46,976 nucleotides of DNA from Paenibacillus sp. N3.4. Its GTDB lineage: Bacteria; Bacillota; Bacilli; Paenibacillales; NBRC-103111. Each line of letters begins with the position of its first letter. Position 1 is the stretch's first letter. A program made the position numbers and the translations under genes. The notes beneath the pieces were generated by a model, which made no database searches, was not told the origin of the DNA, and worked only from the letters and a program-made list of their open reading frames with translations. Shown here one piece after another: positions 1 to 7,899 of this stretch. Where the stretch lies: the NCBI RefSeq assembly GCF_008017805.1, contig NZ_VRTT01000058.1, positions 1 to 46,976 on the forward strand. Direction: 5' to 3'.

Positions 1-980
1 ACTGGTGCAGCAGGAGCAACAGGAGCGGTAGGAGCAACTGGTGCACAGGAGTAACAGGAGCGGTAGGAGCAACTGGTGTGGCAGGAGCAACTGGAGCAAC
101 CGGAGTCGGGCTTGATGGACAAATTGCATTCAATCCCTTGTCTGCGTCGACGTATGTCACAGGGCAAATAGTTACCTATGCGGGCAGCATCTACATTGTT
201 ACGGCTAGCAATCCAACCGGTTTACCCTCCGATTTGACCAGCTACACATTGATTGTTTCTAAAGGAGCCACCGGAGCCACGGGAGCAATGGGAGCAATGG
301 GATTCACCGGAGCTACTGGAGCACAAGGAGCTACCGGAGCACAAGGAGTTACAGGAACTACCGGAATGCAAGGAGCAACAGGAGCGGTAGGAGCACAAGG
401 GGCTACCGGAGCACAAGGAATACAAGGAATACAAGGAGCCACAGGAGCAGCAGGAACTGGAGGTGCAGCAAGTATTATTCCATTCTCTTCAGGGTTGCCG
501 ATTAGCATGACTACCACTGCAGGAGGATTAACCGGCGACATTGCACTGCTCGGATTTGGTAATTCATCTATCACTACAAGCTCAGGTGGAATAATAGATA
601 CTAAGGGTGGTCCAGGAGTTTCAATTAACCAGGCGTTTGTCGTTCCGCGTTCAGGTACTGTTACTTCAGTAAGCGGATTTTTCAGTACAGCTTCAAGCTT
701 ATCCCTGCTTGGCTCATCTATAACCGTTTATGCACAACTCTATAAAGCGAGTGTAGGTAGTAACTCTTTTGAATTTGCTCCGGGATCGCAAGTCAACTTA
801 TCTCCTGGTTTTGCTGGGGGAATTTCAACTGGAACAACAGCTTATGGCACAATCTCCGGACTAAGTATCCCGGTTGCTGCCGGTGAACGTCTGTTGTTAG
901 TATTTTCTTCGACGGCTACAGGTCTTACTCTAGTAAACACAGTGAGCGGCTATGCGAGTGCGGGAATTAGCATTCAATAA
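1..980 (+). CDS. Collagen-like protein with BclB-type C-terminal domain (5' end outside window, frameshift near base 46)
   Basis: Gly-X-Y collagen-like triplets (mostly GAT, GAQ, GIQ, GAV) fill the first part, interrupted by a non-collagen insert of about 45 residues (bases 117-260). After base about 470 the C-terminal domain, rich in small and hydrophobic residues (FSSGLPISM, NQAFVVPRSGTVTSVSGFF, LLLVFSSTATGL, GYASAGISI), matches the C-terminal domain of exosporium glycoprotein BclB-related proteins. Such proteins are trimeric filaments on spores or cell surfaces; that role is inferred. The longest open frame starts at a GTG at 78, inside the repeat, so this is not a true start: the collagen pattern continues upstream to base 1 in another frame, which ends at a TAA at 52-54. 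One missing A near 46 would join the two. Confidence is high for family and low for the 5' structure. Confidence 0.8.
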   Translation, partial: WCSRSNRSGRSNWCTGVTGAVGATGVAGATGATGVGLDGQIAFNPLSASTYVTGQIVTYAGSIYIVTASNPTGLPSDLTSYTLIVSKGATGATGAMGAMGFTGATGAQGATGAQGVTGTTGMQGATGAVGAQGATGAQGIQGIQGATGAAGTGGAASIIPFSSGLPISMTTTAGGLTGDIALLGFGNSSITTSSGGIIDTKGGPGVSINQAFVVPRSGTVTSVSGFFSTASSLSLLGSSITVYAQLYKASVGSNSFEFAPGSQVNLSPGFAGGISTGTTAYGTISGLSIPVAAGERLLLVFSSTATGLTLVNTVSGYASAGISIQ

Positions 981-1034
981 ATACAGAGAAGAAGTATGAA
1001 CATACCATTTTGTTCGAAAAGGAAGTGATTGAAT

Positions 1035-2858
1035 ATGGCAAGGAATTTAGTTCCAATAGGGAAAAAATGTTTAATCGTCGTGTTGGCTGTTACACTTCAA
1101 ACGGTTAGTCCGTTCATTGTTTCGAGTTATGCGGAAGGCGTCTACACTGAAGGACATGCACTGGTGGAAGCGCCTGATCAGTTAGCGGTCAGCGGTACTA
1201 CCTCCTCGAGCATCAGTCTGACCTGGCATGCAGTAGCGGGATCATCTGATTCAAATGTCAGTTATAAGATAAACATGAGCGATACAGTAGGCTCCAGTGT
1301 ATACGGATATGTCTACAGCTTTGACTCAGCCGGATTAACGCAATATACAGTTGATGGGTTAATTGCTGACCAAAGCTATACGTTCACGGTGCAGGCGATG
1401 AATGCATCGGGACCTTTGTCGAAGCCAAGCAGCCCGATAATCGTTAGCACGCTTCCCATTGAAGCAAGGCCTCCGGGAGCTGGGGTAGTGGTGCTGCCTC
1501 TAGTCGATCTCGAACCTCCGAGTACCCCTGAGCTAAATTTTGCCGATCGTGCATCGGACAGCATCAGCTTGGTATGGACTCCGTCCGTGGATAATGTCGG
1601 AGTAACCGAATATACGATCTACAAAGACTCTGCCGTTGTGACTGAAGTGACGTATGGCACAACAGCTTTTACTGTTCAAGGTTTGAATGCCGGACAGTTT
1701 TACACCTTTACGGTACAAGCCAAAGATAAGTCAGGGAACGTATCAAAAATTAGTAACGAGTTGAAGGTTCGTACGCTTGCTGAGCAAAAGATCAGCTCGA
1801 CTATGAGTATGGGCACCGGACATGCCTTCCATACGCTAGAGGTTCAACCAGATGGCACAGTATGGGCTTGGGGAAATAATGAAAAAGGCCAATTAGGCGA
1901 TAACACAGTGATTTATCGTAAGAAGCCTGTTCAAAGCAAGGGCTTGCCTGCGATTAGCGCCGTGTCGGTTGGTCAAGACCATTCCCTTGCCCTTGCCAAA
2001 GACGGAACGGTATGGACGTGGGGAGGCAATTCTGCTGGACAATTGGGCGATGGCACGTTAGACAAGAAGCTTGCTCCGGTACGTGTGCCTGGATTGACCC
2101 ATGTGGTAGCCGTTCAAGCGGGGGAACAACATTCGTTGGCTTTATTGGCTGACGGAACGGTATGGGCTTGGGGACTTAATGTATACGGCCAGCTCGGAGA
2201 CGGATCGACTGAAAACCGAACGTTGCCCGTGCAGGTTGCAGGTTTGGATTCCATCGCAGCGATTTCAGCAGGAGTCTTCCATAATGTTGCGGTTAGCCGT
2301 GATGGCAAGGTATTTTCTTGGGGCTTTAATGCTTATGGTCAGTTAGGCGATAACACAACGACAAACCGCACGAGTCCTACGCTTGTTAAAGAGCTAAGCG
2401 GTGTAACCTCCGTTTCGGCCGGATTCTATCACAGCTTGGCTTTAAAGAACGATGGTACCGTATGGAGTTGGGGGACCAATGTGAAGGGGGTATTGGGCGA
2501 CGGTACATCCGTTAACCAGTTTACGCCCATACAAGCGGCAAACCTTAGTTCAATTGTAAGTGTGTCCGCAGGCGCGCTACATAGTATGGCGCTGAAGGAT
2601 GACGGTACCGTATGGGTTTGGGGAGCTAATAACGAAGGTCAACTTGGCGGCGGAGCGGAAGCTGAGAATTCATTCCCAGCTAAGCTGGCAATTAGCAGTC
2701 GTGTAGCCTTCATAAGTGCAGGTTATATGAGTGGCAGCGCGGTTAGCGAGGAAGGGAACCTCTTGACTTGGGGCTATAACGGGTATGGTCAGCTTGGCAA
2801 TGGCACACAAACCAATGCTGTACATCCAGTTACGATTAAATTAGAAGAATCCAATTAA
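1035..2858 (+). CDS. Secreted protein with two fibronectin type III domains and seven RCC1-type repeats
   Basis: The start is the ATG at 1035, with GGAAG 9 bases upstream; a TTG at 1029 is in frame but sits too close to that site. Residues 1-35 form a Sec signal peptide (basic start, hydrophobic stretch, cleavage likely after SYA). Two FN3-like domains follow (about 45-145 and 160-248), each with the W-x-A/P-S and Y-x-F/Y-T-V-Q-A core. From about 255 to the end come seven repeats of about 50 residues with the RCC1 signature W-x-W-G-x-N-x-x-G-Q-L-G-D. RCC1 repeats fold as a beta-propeller; bacterial secreted versions are usually binding modules. No catalytic domain and no sortase or SLH anchor is seen. 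It lies 54 bases after the collagen-like gene with no terminator between, so co-transcription is possible. Confidence 0.85.
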   Translation: MARNLVPIGKKCLIVVLAVTLQTVSPFIVSSYAEGVYTEGHALVEAPDQLAVSGTTSSSISLTWHAVAGSSDSNVSYKINMSDTVGSSVYGYVYSFDSAGLTQYTVDGLIADQSYTFTVQAMNASGPLSKPSSPIIVSTLPIEARPPGAGVVVLPLVDLEPPSTPELNFADRASDSISLVWTPSVDNVGVTEYTIYKDSAVVTEVTYGTTAFTVQGLNAGQFYTFTVQAKDKSGNVSKISNELKVRTLAEQKISSTMSMGTGHAFHTLEVQPDGTVWAWGNNEKGQLGDNTVIYRKKPVQSKGLPAISAVSVGQDHSLALAKDGTVWTWGGNSAGQLGDGTLDKKLAPVRVPGLTHVVAVQAGEQHSLALLADGTVWAWGLNVYGQLGDGSTENRTLPVQVAGLDSIAAISAGVFHNVAVSRDGKVFSWGFNAYGQLGDNTTTNRTSPTLVKELSGVTSVSAGFYHSLALKNDGTVWSWGTNVKGVLGDGTSVNQFTPIQAANLSSIVSVSAGALHSMALKDDGTVWVWGANNEGQLGGGAEAENSFPAKLAISSRVAFISAGYMSGSAVSEEGNLLTWGYNGYGQLGNGTQTNAVHPVTIKLEESN

Positions 2859-2878
2859 ATCAGAAACTTGTTTTGAGG

Positions 2879-2928
2879 AGTAGAGAATTCCATGCCCAAG
2901 TGGCTGTGAATTCTCTATTTTCTTTTTT
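2879..2928 (+). terminator. Rho-independent terminator after the RCC1 protein gene
   Basis: A perfect 10-bp stem (TAGAGAATTC at 2881-2890 with its complement at 2908-2917) is followed by a T-rich tract (ATTTTCTTTTTT). Confidence 0.85.
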
Positions 2929-3094
2929 GACCCATGCCCTTTTTTAAATAAGAAGGATAAATGTCAGGTCGCCAATGCTTTCCTTAGCCATAAAATAATC
3001 AGGAGAATTGACAAGCATGGAGGTATGGAAGATTCCTAATTTTGCAACCTACTTTCTAGTATTTATGGGTAGTCAAATAGAAGTAATGAGAGGG

Positions 3095-3131
3095 AAAAAG
3101 CATCCAAGCTTTAACAGCTGGACGCCTTTTT
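3095..3131 (-). terminator. Terminator for the sulfatase gene (minus strand)
   Basis: Imperfect inverted repeat AAAAAGCATCCA / TGGACGCCTTTTT. Read on the minus strand it ends in TTTTT shortly after the sulfatase stop codon. The roughly 150 bases between this and the 2928 terminator hold nothing else I can recognise. Confidence 0.65.
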
Positions 3132-3156
3132 AGATATGCAGATGAGATAGTTTAGT

Positions 3157-4920
3157 TTACGGCATGCTGGGTACTAATCGTTTTTGTTTCCTCTGTTCCT
3201 CTAAAAGATGGGCCATATAGGCCTGAATATCTCTCGTTTCCAGTGTGGCAAAAGCAGGATGTGCCAGGTTGTACGTTTCGAGCGGATCTGCCGTCAAGTT
3301 ATACAGCTCATACTCATCAGGGACTGGCTCGGTTTTAACCGATTCGATGTAGTAGCTAGGCTGAGGAGAGTGCAGACCATCATTGGAATCTGCTAGAGGT
3401 TGAAGGGTAACATCTTTGTTGCCTGGATGGCTCCAAAACTGAACGTTATCAAAATAGCGGGAATATTTCCACAATTCTTTGGTGTTGTTCCTATAGAGGC
3501 TGACTATTACGGTTTCGATATGGTTAGGCTGCAAGACGGATGGATAGGGTATTCCCAGTAGATTGATCTGATTCTGTCCACGCGTAACATCGTCGTCGAT
3601 CATAAAGTAGATCGGTTCCTCGATCGATTCGGTTGGTTGCTGCCCTAGAATAAAGGGAGAGAGGTCACGGCCTACGAAGGGATGGACTTCGCTAAAGCTA
3701 TGTCGCAAGCGGTTTTGGATATCAGCTACATCGGCATTGGCAAGCCCCAAAAGGGTGGGAACTAGATCGAGATGGCTTGTAGGTATATCGACATGCTGAT
3801 TCTGCGGAAAAAGCTTTTTGTTATGAATGAGAAAGGGAACATGCAGCATTTCTTCGTACGCACAATAAAATTTTTGATGAAGATCACCATGAGCCCCAAG
3901 CAATTCCCCGTGATCAGAAGTAAAGATAACAATTGTATTTTCATAGAAAGAAGAGCGGGTAAGTGCATCAAAAACTTTATGTACTTCCTGATCAGCATTT
4001 TTTTGCAGCTGATAGTAAAGCTTTCGGTAGTGGGATTGGTTGATGATGGGTTGCAGGGCTCTCGGATAGATGTGCTGATAGCTGGCTTGACAGCGCGGCT
4101 TGGAAGTTAGAGGTTCGTTGAAGGTAGGCGGAGGAGGGACCAGAGGCATGGGTTCCACATCAAAATTAAAAATAGGCAGATGTGCAGTAATTGCGCCGTA
4201 CAACACAATATCATGCGGATTTACAAATGAAGCTACAACGAACCATGGTTTGGCATCTTGATCTAGGTCCTTCTGACGGTCGAGAGACTCGATAAGCTGG
4301 GCGACTTCCGAAGCATAGACGATATCTCGGCCACTTAATCCAACAGCAGCGGAGGATGCAGAGTTTCGCGGGTTTTTACCATGGGGTTCTGGACCTATCC
4401 AACTGGAAAACCCGAAGCTATATAAGGGGTCGGCATGCAGGTACAAATCTTCTTTTTGAGAATCAGGCACACCCGTCATGGGATGATAGCTAGGGACGCT
4501 ATTGTGCGTACCGGGCATAGTGATATCGTCATTGGAGACATGCCACTTTCCTTTATAATAGGTTTGATAGCCTGCCTCACGAAAATAGTTTCCTACAGTA
4601 GGAACCGTGTTTCTATTCAACCAATACATATCGGAGTCAAAGGTTTCCTTCGCGATGCCGTTGGTTTGGCTGACTCCATGGAGAGAAGGATATTGACCGG
4701 TCATTAAGGTAGCTCGACTAGGACAGCAAGCGGCGCTACCAATGTAATGTCTGTGGAATTCCATACTATTCGATTTCAAAAGTTCGTGTGCAATGAGGTT
4801 TTGGCTGCGCCATTTTTTCATTTCTGTATTTTCATAAACCGGAGGATATCGTTCCTCATCTACGAGGATCACAAGGATATTTGGTTTTTCGCATTTGTTT
4901 GAAAGCTGTTCATCCTTCAA
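3157..4920 (-). CDS. Type I sulfatase family hydrolase
   Basis: This is a cytoplasmic-type sulfatase of about 587 residues, hydrolysing sulfate (or phosphonate) esters of an unknown substrate. The N-terminal NILVILVDEERYPP carries the metal-binding acids. ACCPSRATLMTGQYPSLHG is the type I C-x-P-x-R site, whose Cys (the second of the pair) is normally converted to formylglycine. Further on are GKWHVS and the metal-binding SDHGELLGAHGD. No signal peptide is present, so it is probably cytosolic. The AGGAGG site lies 8 bases before a TTG at 4920; a GTG at 4929 directly abuts that site, so TTG is preferred. No sulfatase-maturing enzyme is in the window. It is flanked by terminators on both sides and so is monocistronic. 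Confidence 0.85.
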   Translation of the reverse strand: MKDEQLSNKCEKPNILVILVDEERYPPVYENTEMKKWRSQNLIAHELLKSNSMEFHRHYIGSAACCPSRATLMTGQYPSLHGVSQTNGIAKETFDSDMYWLNRNTVPTVGNYFREAGYQTYYKGKWHVSNDDITMPGTHNSVPSYHPMTGVPDSQKEDLYLHADPLYSFGFSSWIGPEPHGKNPRNSASSAAVGLSGRDIVYASEVAQLIESLDRQKDLDQDAKPWFVVASFVNPHDIVLYGAITAHLPIFNFDVEPMPLVPPPPTFNEPLTSKPRCQASYQHIYPRALQPIINQSHYRKLYYQLQKNADQEVHKVFDALTRSSFYENTIVIFTSDHGELLGAHGDLHQKFYCAYEEMLHVPFLIHNKKLFPQNQHVDIPTSHLDLVPTLLGLANADVADIQNRLRHSFSEVHPFVGRDLSPFILGQQPTESIEEPIYFMIDDDVTRGQNQINLLGIPYPSVLQPNHIETVIVSLYRNNTKELWKYSRYFDNVQFWSHPGNKDVTLQPLADSNDGLHSPQPSYYIESVKTEPVPDEYELYNLTADPLETYNLAHPAFATLETRDIQAYMAHLLEEQRKQKRLVPSMP

Positions 4921-4971
4921 TGCATGCACCTCCTGGTTAGCTTTTTTATCCTAGATTATGTGGCAAAATTT

Positions 4972-5031
4972 TAAAAAAGAAGCTTCCATGAAAAGTGTCT
5001 ACAGCACAAGACAACGCATAATGGAAGCTGC
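4972..5031 (-). terminator. Hairpin with T run, minus strand
   Basis: AGCTTCCAT and ATGGAAGCT form a 9-bp stem around a long loop. Read leftward it is followed by TTCTTTTTT. It is a second, distal terminator after the FecCD remnant. Confidence 0.5.
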
Positions 5032-5048
5032 TCTGACTAGCCCCCAAA

Positions 5049-5098
5049 AACAACACCCATTAAAAATGGAAACATTTCCCAATTGGTGTTGTTTTTTT
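5049..5098 (-). terminator. Terminator directly after the FecCD remnant
   Basis: AACAACACC (5049-5057) pairs with GGTGTTGTT (5085-5093). There are T/A runs on both sides, so it may work in both directions. It lies at the 3' end of the leftward permease remnant. Confidence 0.75.
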
Positions 5099-5625
5099 AT
5101 TTTTTCAATAATAAATACATAAAATATGGAGCACCGATTAGCGCCACCATAATGCCTGCCGGGATGCCATTGGGTTCTACGATATTGCGTCCAATGGTGT
5201 CTGCCAATACCAATAACCAACCGCCAATAAGAATGGCGACGGGAATAAATAGTTGATGACGAGGTCCTACCAAGGCTATTGCAGTTAAAAGTAATACAAC
5301 GCGTTCCTTTTCAACCAAGACGCCCACGCTGATAGCTATAGGATCACCCATGCCAAGGAGGTTCAGACGGTTTGCTTTGTATAGACTAAATGGAATGAGA
5401 ACGACTAACCACGTAAGGATGGCCCAAATAAAAGGCCATTCATCCCCCATATATTCCCCGCTAACCATTTAGCGATGAAATCGACCTTCGAGCGCTCTGC
5501 CGATGAGATAATGACAATCATGATGCCCAAAGTGCCATAGAGAACCCAACCCCAATGAGAACTAATCTTAAGGGTTGAAGGTCTACTGTTCGTCCCTATG
5601 ATACCGGGGTCAGCCAGTGTCAAAA
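5097..5625 (-). pseudogene. FecCD-type iron-siderophore ABC permease, broken remnant
   Basis: Two leftward frames together give the C-terminal half of a FecCD permease (YfhA/FhuG-like): LADPGIIGTN, then KWLAGNIWG in one frame, and DEWPFIWAILTWLVVLIPFSLYKANRLNLLG through a typical IPAGIMVALIGAPYFMYLLLKK end in the other. Three defects are visible. The N-terminal portion before LADPGIIG is missing. A frameshift lies in the C5 run at 5444-5448 (one base short). About 25 residues normally found between LLLTAIAL and VGPRHQLFIP (the conserved GxIxFIGLxxPHIAR region) are absent. The intact protein would have moved ferric siderophores across the membrane. No binding protein or ATPase gene remains here, although a Fur-box gene follows at 6844. 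Confidence 0.85.
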
Positions 5626-5632
5626 TCGGGAA

Positions 5633-5678
5633 TGTGATCAAGTTCTTGTCATTGAGTTTTGCCAAGAACTTGATCACA
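5633..5678. repeat. Perfect 16-bp inverted repeat with 14-base loop
   Basis: TGTGATCAAGTTCTTG (5633-5648) and its exact complement CAAGAACTTGATCACA (5663-5678) flank a 14-base spacer. It lies exactly where homology to the FecCD permease stops, so it may mark a deletion or insertion junction. No T run follows, so a terminator is unlikely. Confidence 0.75.
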
Positions 5679-5757
5679 TAAAATTATCCTTGATAAGTTT
5701 AATCGTATTTCCAAATTAATTGTCCCTTTCTCTTTTTTGCTATGTAATTTATTAGCC

Positions 5758-5934
5758 CTATGCGATAATGATTTCTCTTACCATCTGTATCATCAGGTTT
5801 AGTGCTGTTGTCTGATTATTTAGAGCAATATAAGCTAGCTGAGGCATATCAGCAAACGGTTGAGATAATAACAACTCCGTATGAGATTTTAAGTGTTCAA
5901 GGTACGAAATAAATTTCAAACGCTTCAGTAGATA
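5758..5934 (-). pseudogene. C-terminal scrap of an unidentified protein
   Basis: A 58-residue leftward open frame without a start codon, ending in TAG at 5758-5760. It includes LLLSQPFADMPQLAYIAL and then NNQTTALNLMIQMVRE. The amphipathic, ordered composition looks like the true C-terminus of a real protein. I do not recognise the family. It sits downstream of, and in the same frame as, the recombinase scrap, separated from it by a TGA. Confidence 0.35.
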
Positions 5935-6030
5935 TCAGTCAGGAACCTTCTGGGGTCGTCCAAACTTCACGCCTTCATGTTTGGTAACTTCGATTCCTTC
6001 TGCTTGGCATTGCCGATTTTTTTTGGCGTT
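5935..6030 (-). pseudogene. Serine recombinase (resolvase/invertase) fragment
   Basis: The leftward frame reads NRQCQAEGIEVTKHEGVKFG followed by RPQKVPD and TGA. This matches the linker between the catalytic and helix-turn-helix parts of Tn3-family resolvases (RQ-x-EGI-x-x-A-K-x-x-G-V-x-FGRP). The catalytic N-terminal region with its serine and the HTH are both gone. It is a relic of a transposon or phage-like element that once sat here. Confidence 0.7.
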
Positions 6031-6159
6031 CCTGCCGGCTACATCGGAAATCAGGCATTATCACAATTGGGCGTCTATCATGTTCCAAATACAGGGCTTT
6101 TATCATAATGTAATAGTGCCTAATTAAATATTGAAACCAAATATAAAGGAGTGTTTATT

Positions 6160-6369
6160 TTGTCCGTAACTTCTACCCGCGATATATATGAGTACCCTAA
6201 TCCAATGCATCAAGCTGGACAACATTTTGTGATGGCAGAACACTTTGAGCGAATGAAAATGGCATGCGCCGGTAATCCGGCACTATTTTATCAATATGCC
6301 GAACACGAATACTATCACAAAGCACTTGCGCACCGATATAAAGGGATAGCCGCAGCAGGAGGTATGTAG
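6160..6369 (+). CDS. Small protein of unknown function (69 aa)
   Basis: AAAGGAG (6145-6151) precedes a TTG at 6160 by 8 bases; a GTG at 6151 overlaps the ribosome site and is less likely. The product is soluble, rich in His, Tyr and Met (AEHEYYHKALAHRY, MAEHFERMKMA), with no signal peptide or membrane segment. The good ribosome site and ordered composition suggest a real gene, but I do not recognise the family. The gene lies inside a region of broken genes, so it could be a truncated remnant; the stop is followed by no terminator. Confidence 0.45.
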   Translation: MSVTSTRDIYEYPNPMHQAGQHFVMAEHFERMKMACAGNPALFYQYAEHEYYHKALAHRYKGIAAAGGM

Positions 6370-6504
6370 TCCACAGAGGCTTTAAATTGCTGCAAGCGGA
6401 ATTGCAAGAAAATGATAGTTCTATTAACCACCGCCTCATAATAAGGCGTTTTTCGTGCGCCTCACAGTCGTACAATCTAAGTGGTTCAAATCCACTCGGT
6501 AACT

Positions 6505-6669
6505 TTACCCTTTAAAGTGCCGTAGCCGAACATGAGTAATAACTTTCCTTTCAAACGTGAAAGCAGCATCAGGAGCAATTGAACCAATTAATAAATCTCC
6601 CTTGTTTTTTACATCAAGACTAGAAGCGACCATCTCACCCATTATTAAATGCATGAACCGAGAACCCAT
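6505..6669 (-). pseudogene. N-terminal remnant of a zinc-dependent phospholipase C-like protein
   Basis: The leftward ORF starts with ATG at 6669 behind AGTAGGGA and encodes 54 residues: MGSRFMHLIMGEMVASSLDV, then LLIGSIAPDAAFTFERKVITH, then a stop. The MGSR-x-MH start and the L-x-GSIAPDA block match the N-terminus of bacterial zinc-dependent phospholipase C family proteins, which run to roughly 200-300 residues. Only the beginning survives. The family assignment rests on these two motifs. Confidence 0.5.
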
Positions 6670-6698
6670 AAAATCCCTACTTATTGATCCGATTAATT

Positions 6699-6725
6699 AA
6701 AAAGCCCGCGATTTACGCGGACTTG
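6699..6725 (-). terminator. Small GC hairpin with T run, minus strand
   Basis: CCGCG-ATTTA-CGCGG stem. Read leftward it is followed by GCTTTTTAATTAA. It looks like a rho-independent terminator but no intact leftward gene lies upstream of it, so it is probably another relic. Confidence 0.5.
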
Positions 6726-6763
6726 ATTCGGACTATGTTCTAGTCATCCGACACCAATCCATG

Positions 6764-6792
6764 TTGTAAAAAAATAAAAAAAGACGTATATT
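6764..6792 (+). promoter_or_regulatory. SigA-type promoter of the ferredoxin reductase gene
   Basis: TTGTAA (6764-6769), a 17-base spacer and TATATT (6787-6792), immediately upstream of a Fur box. Confidence 0.65.
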
Positions 6793-6796
6793 TAAT

Positions 6797-6811
6797 TGAG
6801 AATGATAATCA
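6797..6811 (+). promoter_or_regulatory. Fur box
   Basis: TGAGAATGATAATCA matches the 7-1-7 Fur consensus TGATAATNATTATCA at 13 of 15 positions. It lies just after the -10 element, where binding would block transcription when iron is plentiful. Confidence 0.8.
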
Positions 6812-6843
6812 ATAACATTCATCGATGAAGGAGTGAACGGAAT

Positions 6844-7893
6844 ATGGAGCAGCAGGAATTGTTTGATGTGACAATAATCGGAGGAGGACCGGCGGGTCTT
6901 TACTCAGCTTTTTATAGCGGACTTAGAGAAATGAAGACAAAGCTAATTGAGTTCCAAAAACAACTGGGCGGTAAGATCCATGTATACCCCGAGAAGATGA
7001 TTTGGGATGTTGGCGGACATACGCCCCTTCCGGGAGCGGCACTTATTGAAAAGCTCGTAGAGCAAGGTTTAACGTTTGATCCGGAAGTGGTGCTGAATGA
7101 AAAAATAGAGTCGATCACACGGAATGAAGAAGGCATTTTTGTATTAAAAGCTGCCTCCGGCCAAACGCATTTTTCAAAAACGGTCATCGTTGCAGTGGGA
7201 GGGGGGATATTAAATCCACAGAAGCTGGAGATCGAGGGAGCAGAGAGGTATGAAGTATCCAATTTAAATTATACCGTGAAGTCTTTACAGCGCTTCAAAG
7301 ATAAAACGGTGATTATTTCTGGTGGGGGCAATTCTGCCATAGATTGGGCAAACGAACTAGAGCCAGTCGCCAAAACTGTTTATTTAACCCATAGGAAAGA
7401 GGCCCTAACCGGTCATGAATCACAAGTAAAGCAACTATTGAACAGCTCTGTCGTTTGTTTTCTTCGTACATCGATTACAAAGCTAATTGCCTGTGAGAAC
7501 CATGAAACCATTGAGCGTGTGGCATTGACGAATCATGAAACAGGTGAGGTTTCCTATTTGCTAATCGATGAAGTGATTATTAATCATGGCTACGAGCGTG
7601 ATAAGACTTTACTTGAAAATAGCATGCTGGATATTACGATAGCTGATAACTACAATATTGCAGGTAGTGCCGCTAGCGAGTCTTCGATAGAGGGACTTTA
7701 TGCTGCGGGAGATATTCTGAAACATGATGGGAAATTACATTTAATCGCGGGCGCTTTTCAAGATGCTGCTAATGCGGTTAACAAGGCCAAGCAATATATC
7801 CAGCCTGATGCGGATAAGAATGGCATGGTATCCTCGCATAATGAGGTCTTTAAAAAGCTCAATCGCGAATTAGTTAAACAGATGATGAGCTAG
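6844..7893 (+). CDS. ycgT: Ferredoxin/flavodoxin-NADP reductase, thioredoxin-reductase-like (YcgT/YumC family)
   Basis: A two-domain FAD/NADPH enzyme of 349 residues that passes electrons from NADPH to ferredoxin or flavodoxin. The FAD site IIGGGPAGLYSAFYSG is at residues 10-25, the NADPH-binding IISGGGNSAIDWANEL is near 158-173, and the second FAD site GLYAAGDILKHDGK is near 282-295. The CxxC of true thioredoxin reductases is absent, which places it in the YcgT/YumC group. GAAGGAGTG lies 8 bases before the ATG. In B. subtilis ycgT belongs to the Fur regulon, and a Fur box lies here too. The likely role is reduction of iron-siderophore or Fe-S partners under iron starvation (inferred). Confidence 0.9.
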   Translation: MEQQELFDVTIIGGGPAGLYSAFYSGLREMKTKLIEFQKQLGGKIHVYPEKMIWDVGGHTPLPGAALIEKLVEQGLTFDPEVVLNEKIESITRNEEGIFVLKAASGQTHFSKTVIVAVGGGILNPQKLEIEGAERYEVSNLNYTVKSLQRFKDKTVIISGGGNSAIDWANELEPVAKTVYLTHRKEALTGHESQVKQLLNSSVVCFLRTSITKLIACENHETIERVALTNHETGEVSYLLIDEVIINHGYERDKTLLENSMLDITIADNYNIAGSAASESSIEGLYAAGDILKHDGKLHLIAGAFQDAANAVNKAKQYIQPDADKNGMVSSHNEVFKKLNRELVKQMMS

Positions 7894-7899
7894 GTTGAT

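Noticed and set aside
222..574. Minus-strand frames in the collagen region
   Set aside because: Antisense of Gly-X-Y codons; Pro/Ala/Cys-rich and without ribosome sites.
3772..4110. Plus-strand 112-residue frame inside the sulfatase gene
   Set aside because: Shadow of the sulfatase coding sequence; no ribosome site or family.
6480..6505. tRNA-like T-arm (GTGGTTCAAATCCAC)
   Set aside because: No matching acceptor, D-arm or anticodon stem lies at the right distance; the segment overlaps the phospholipase C-like remnant region.
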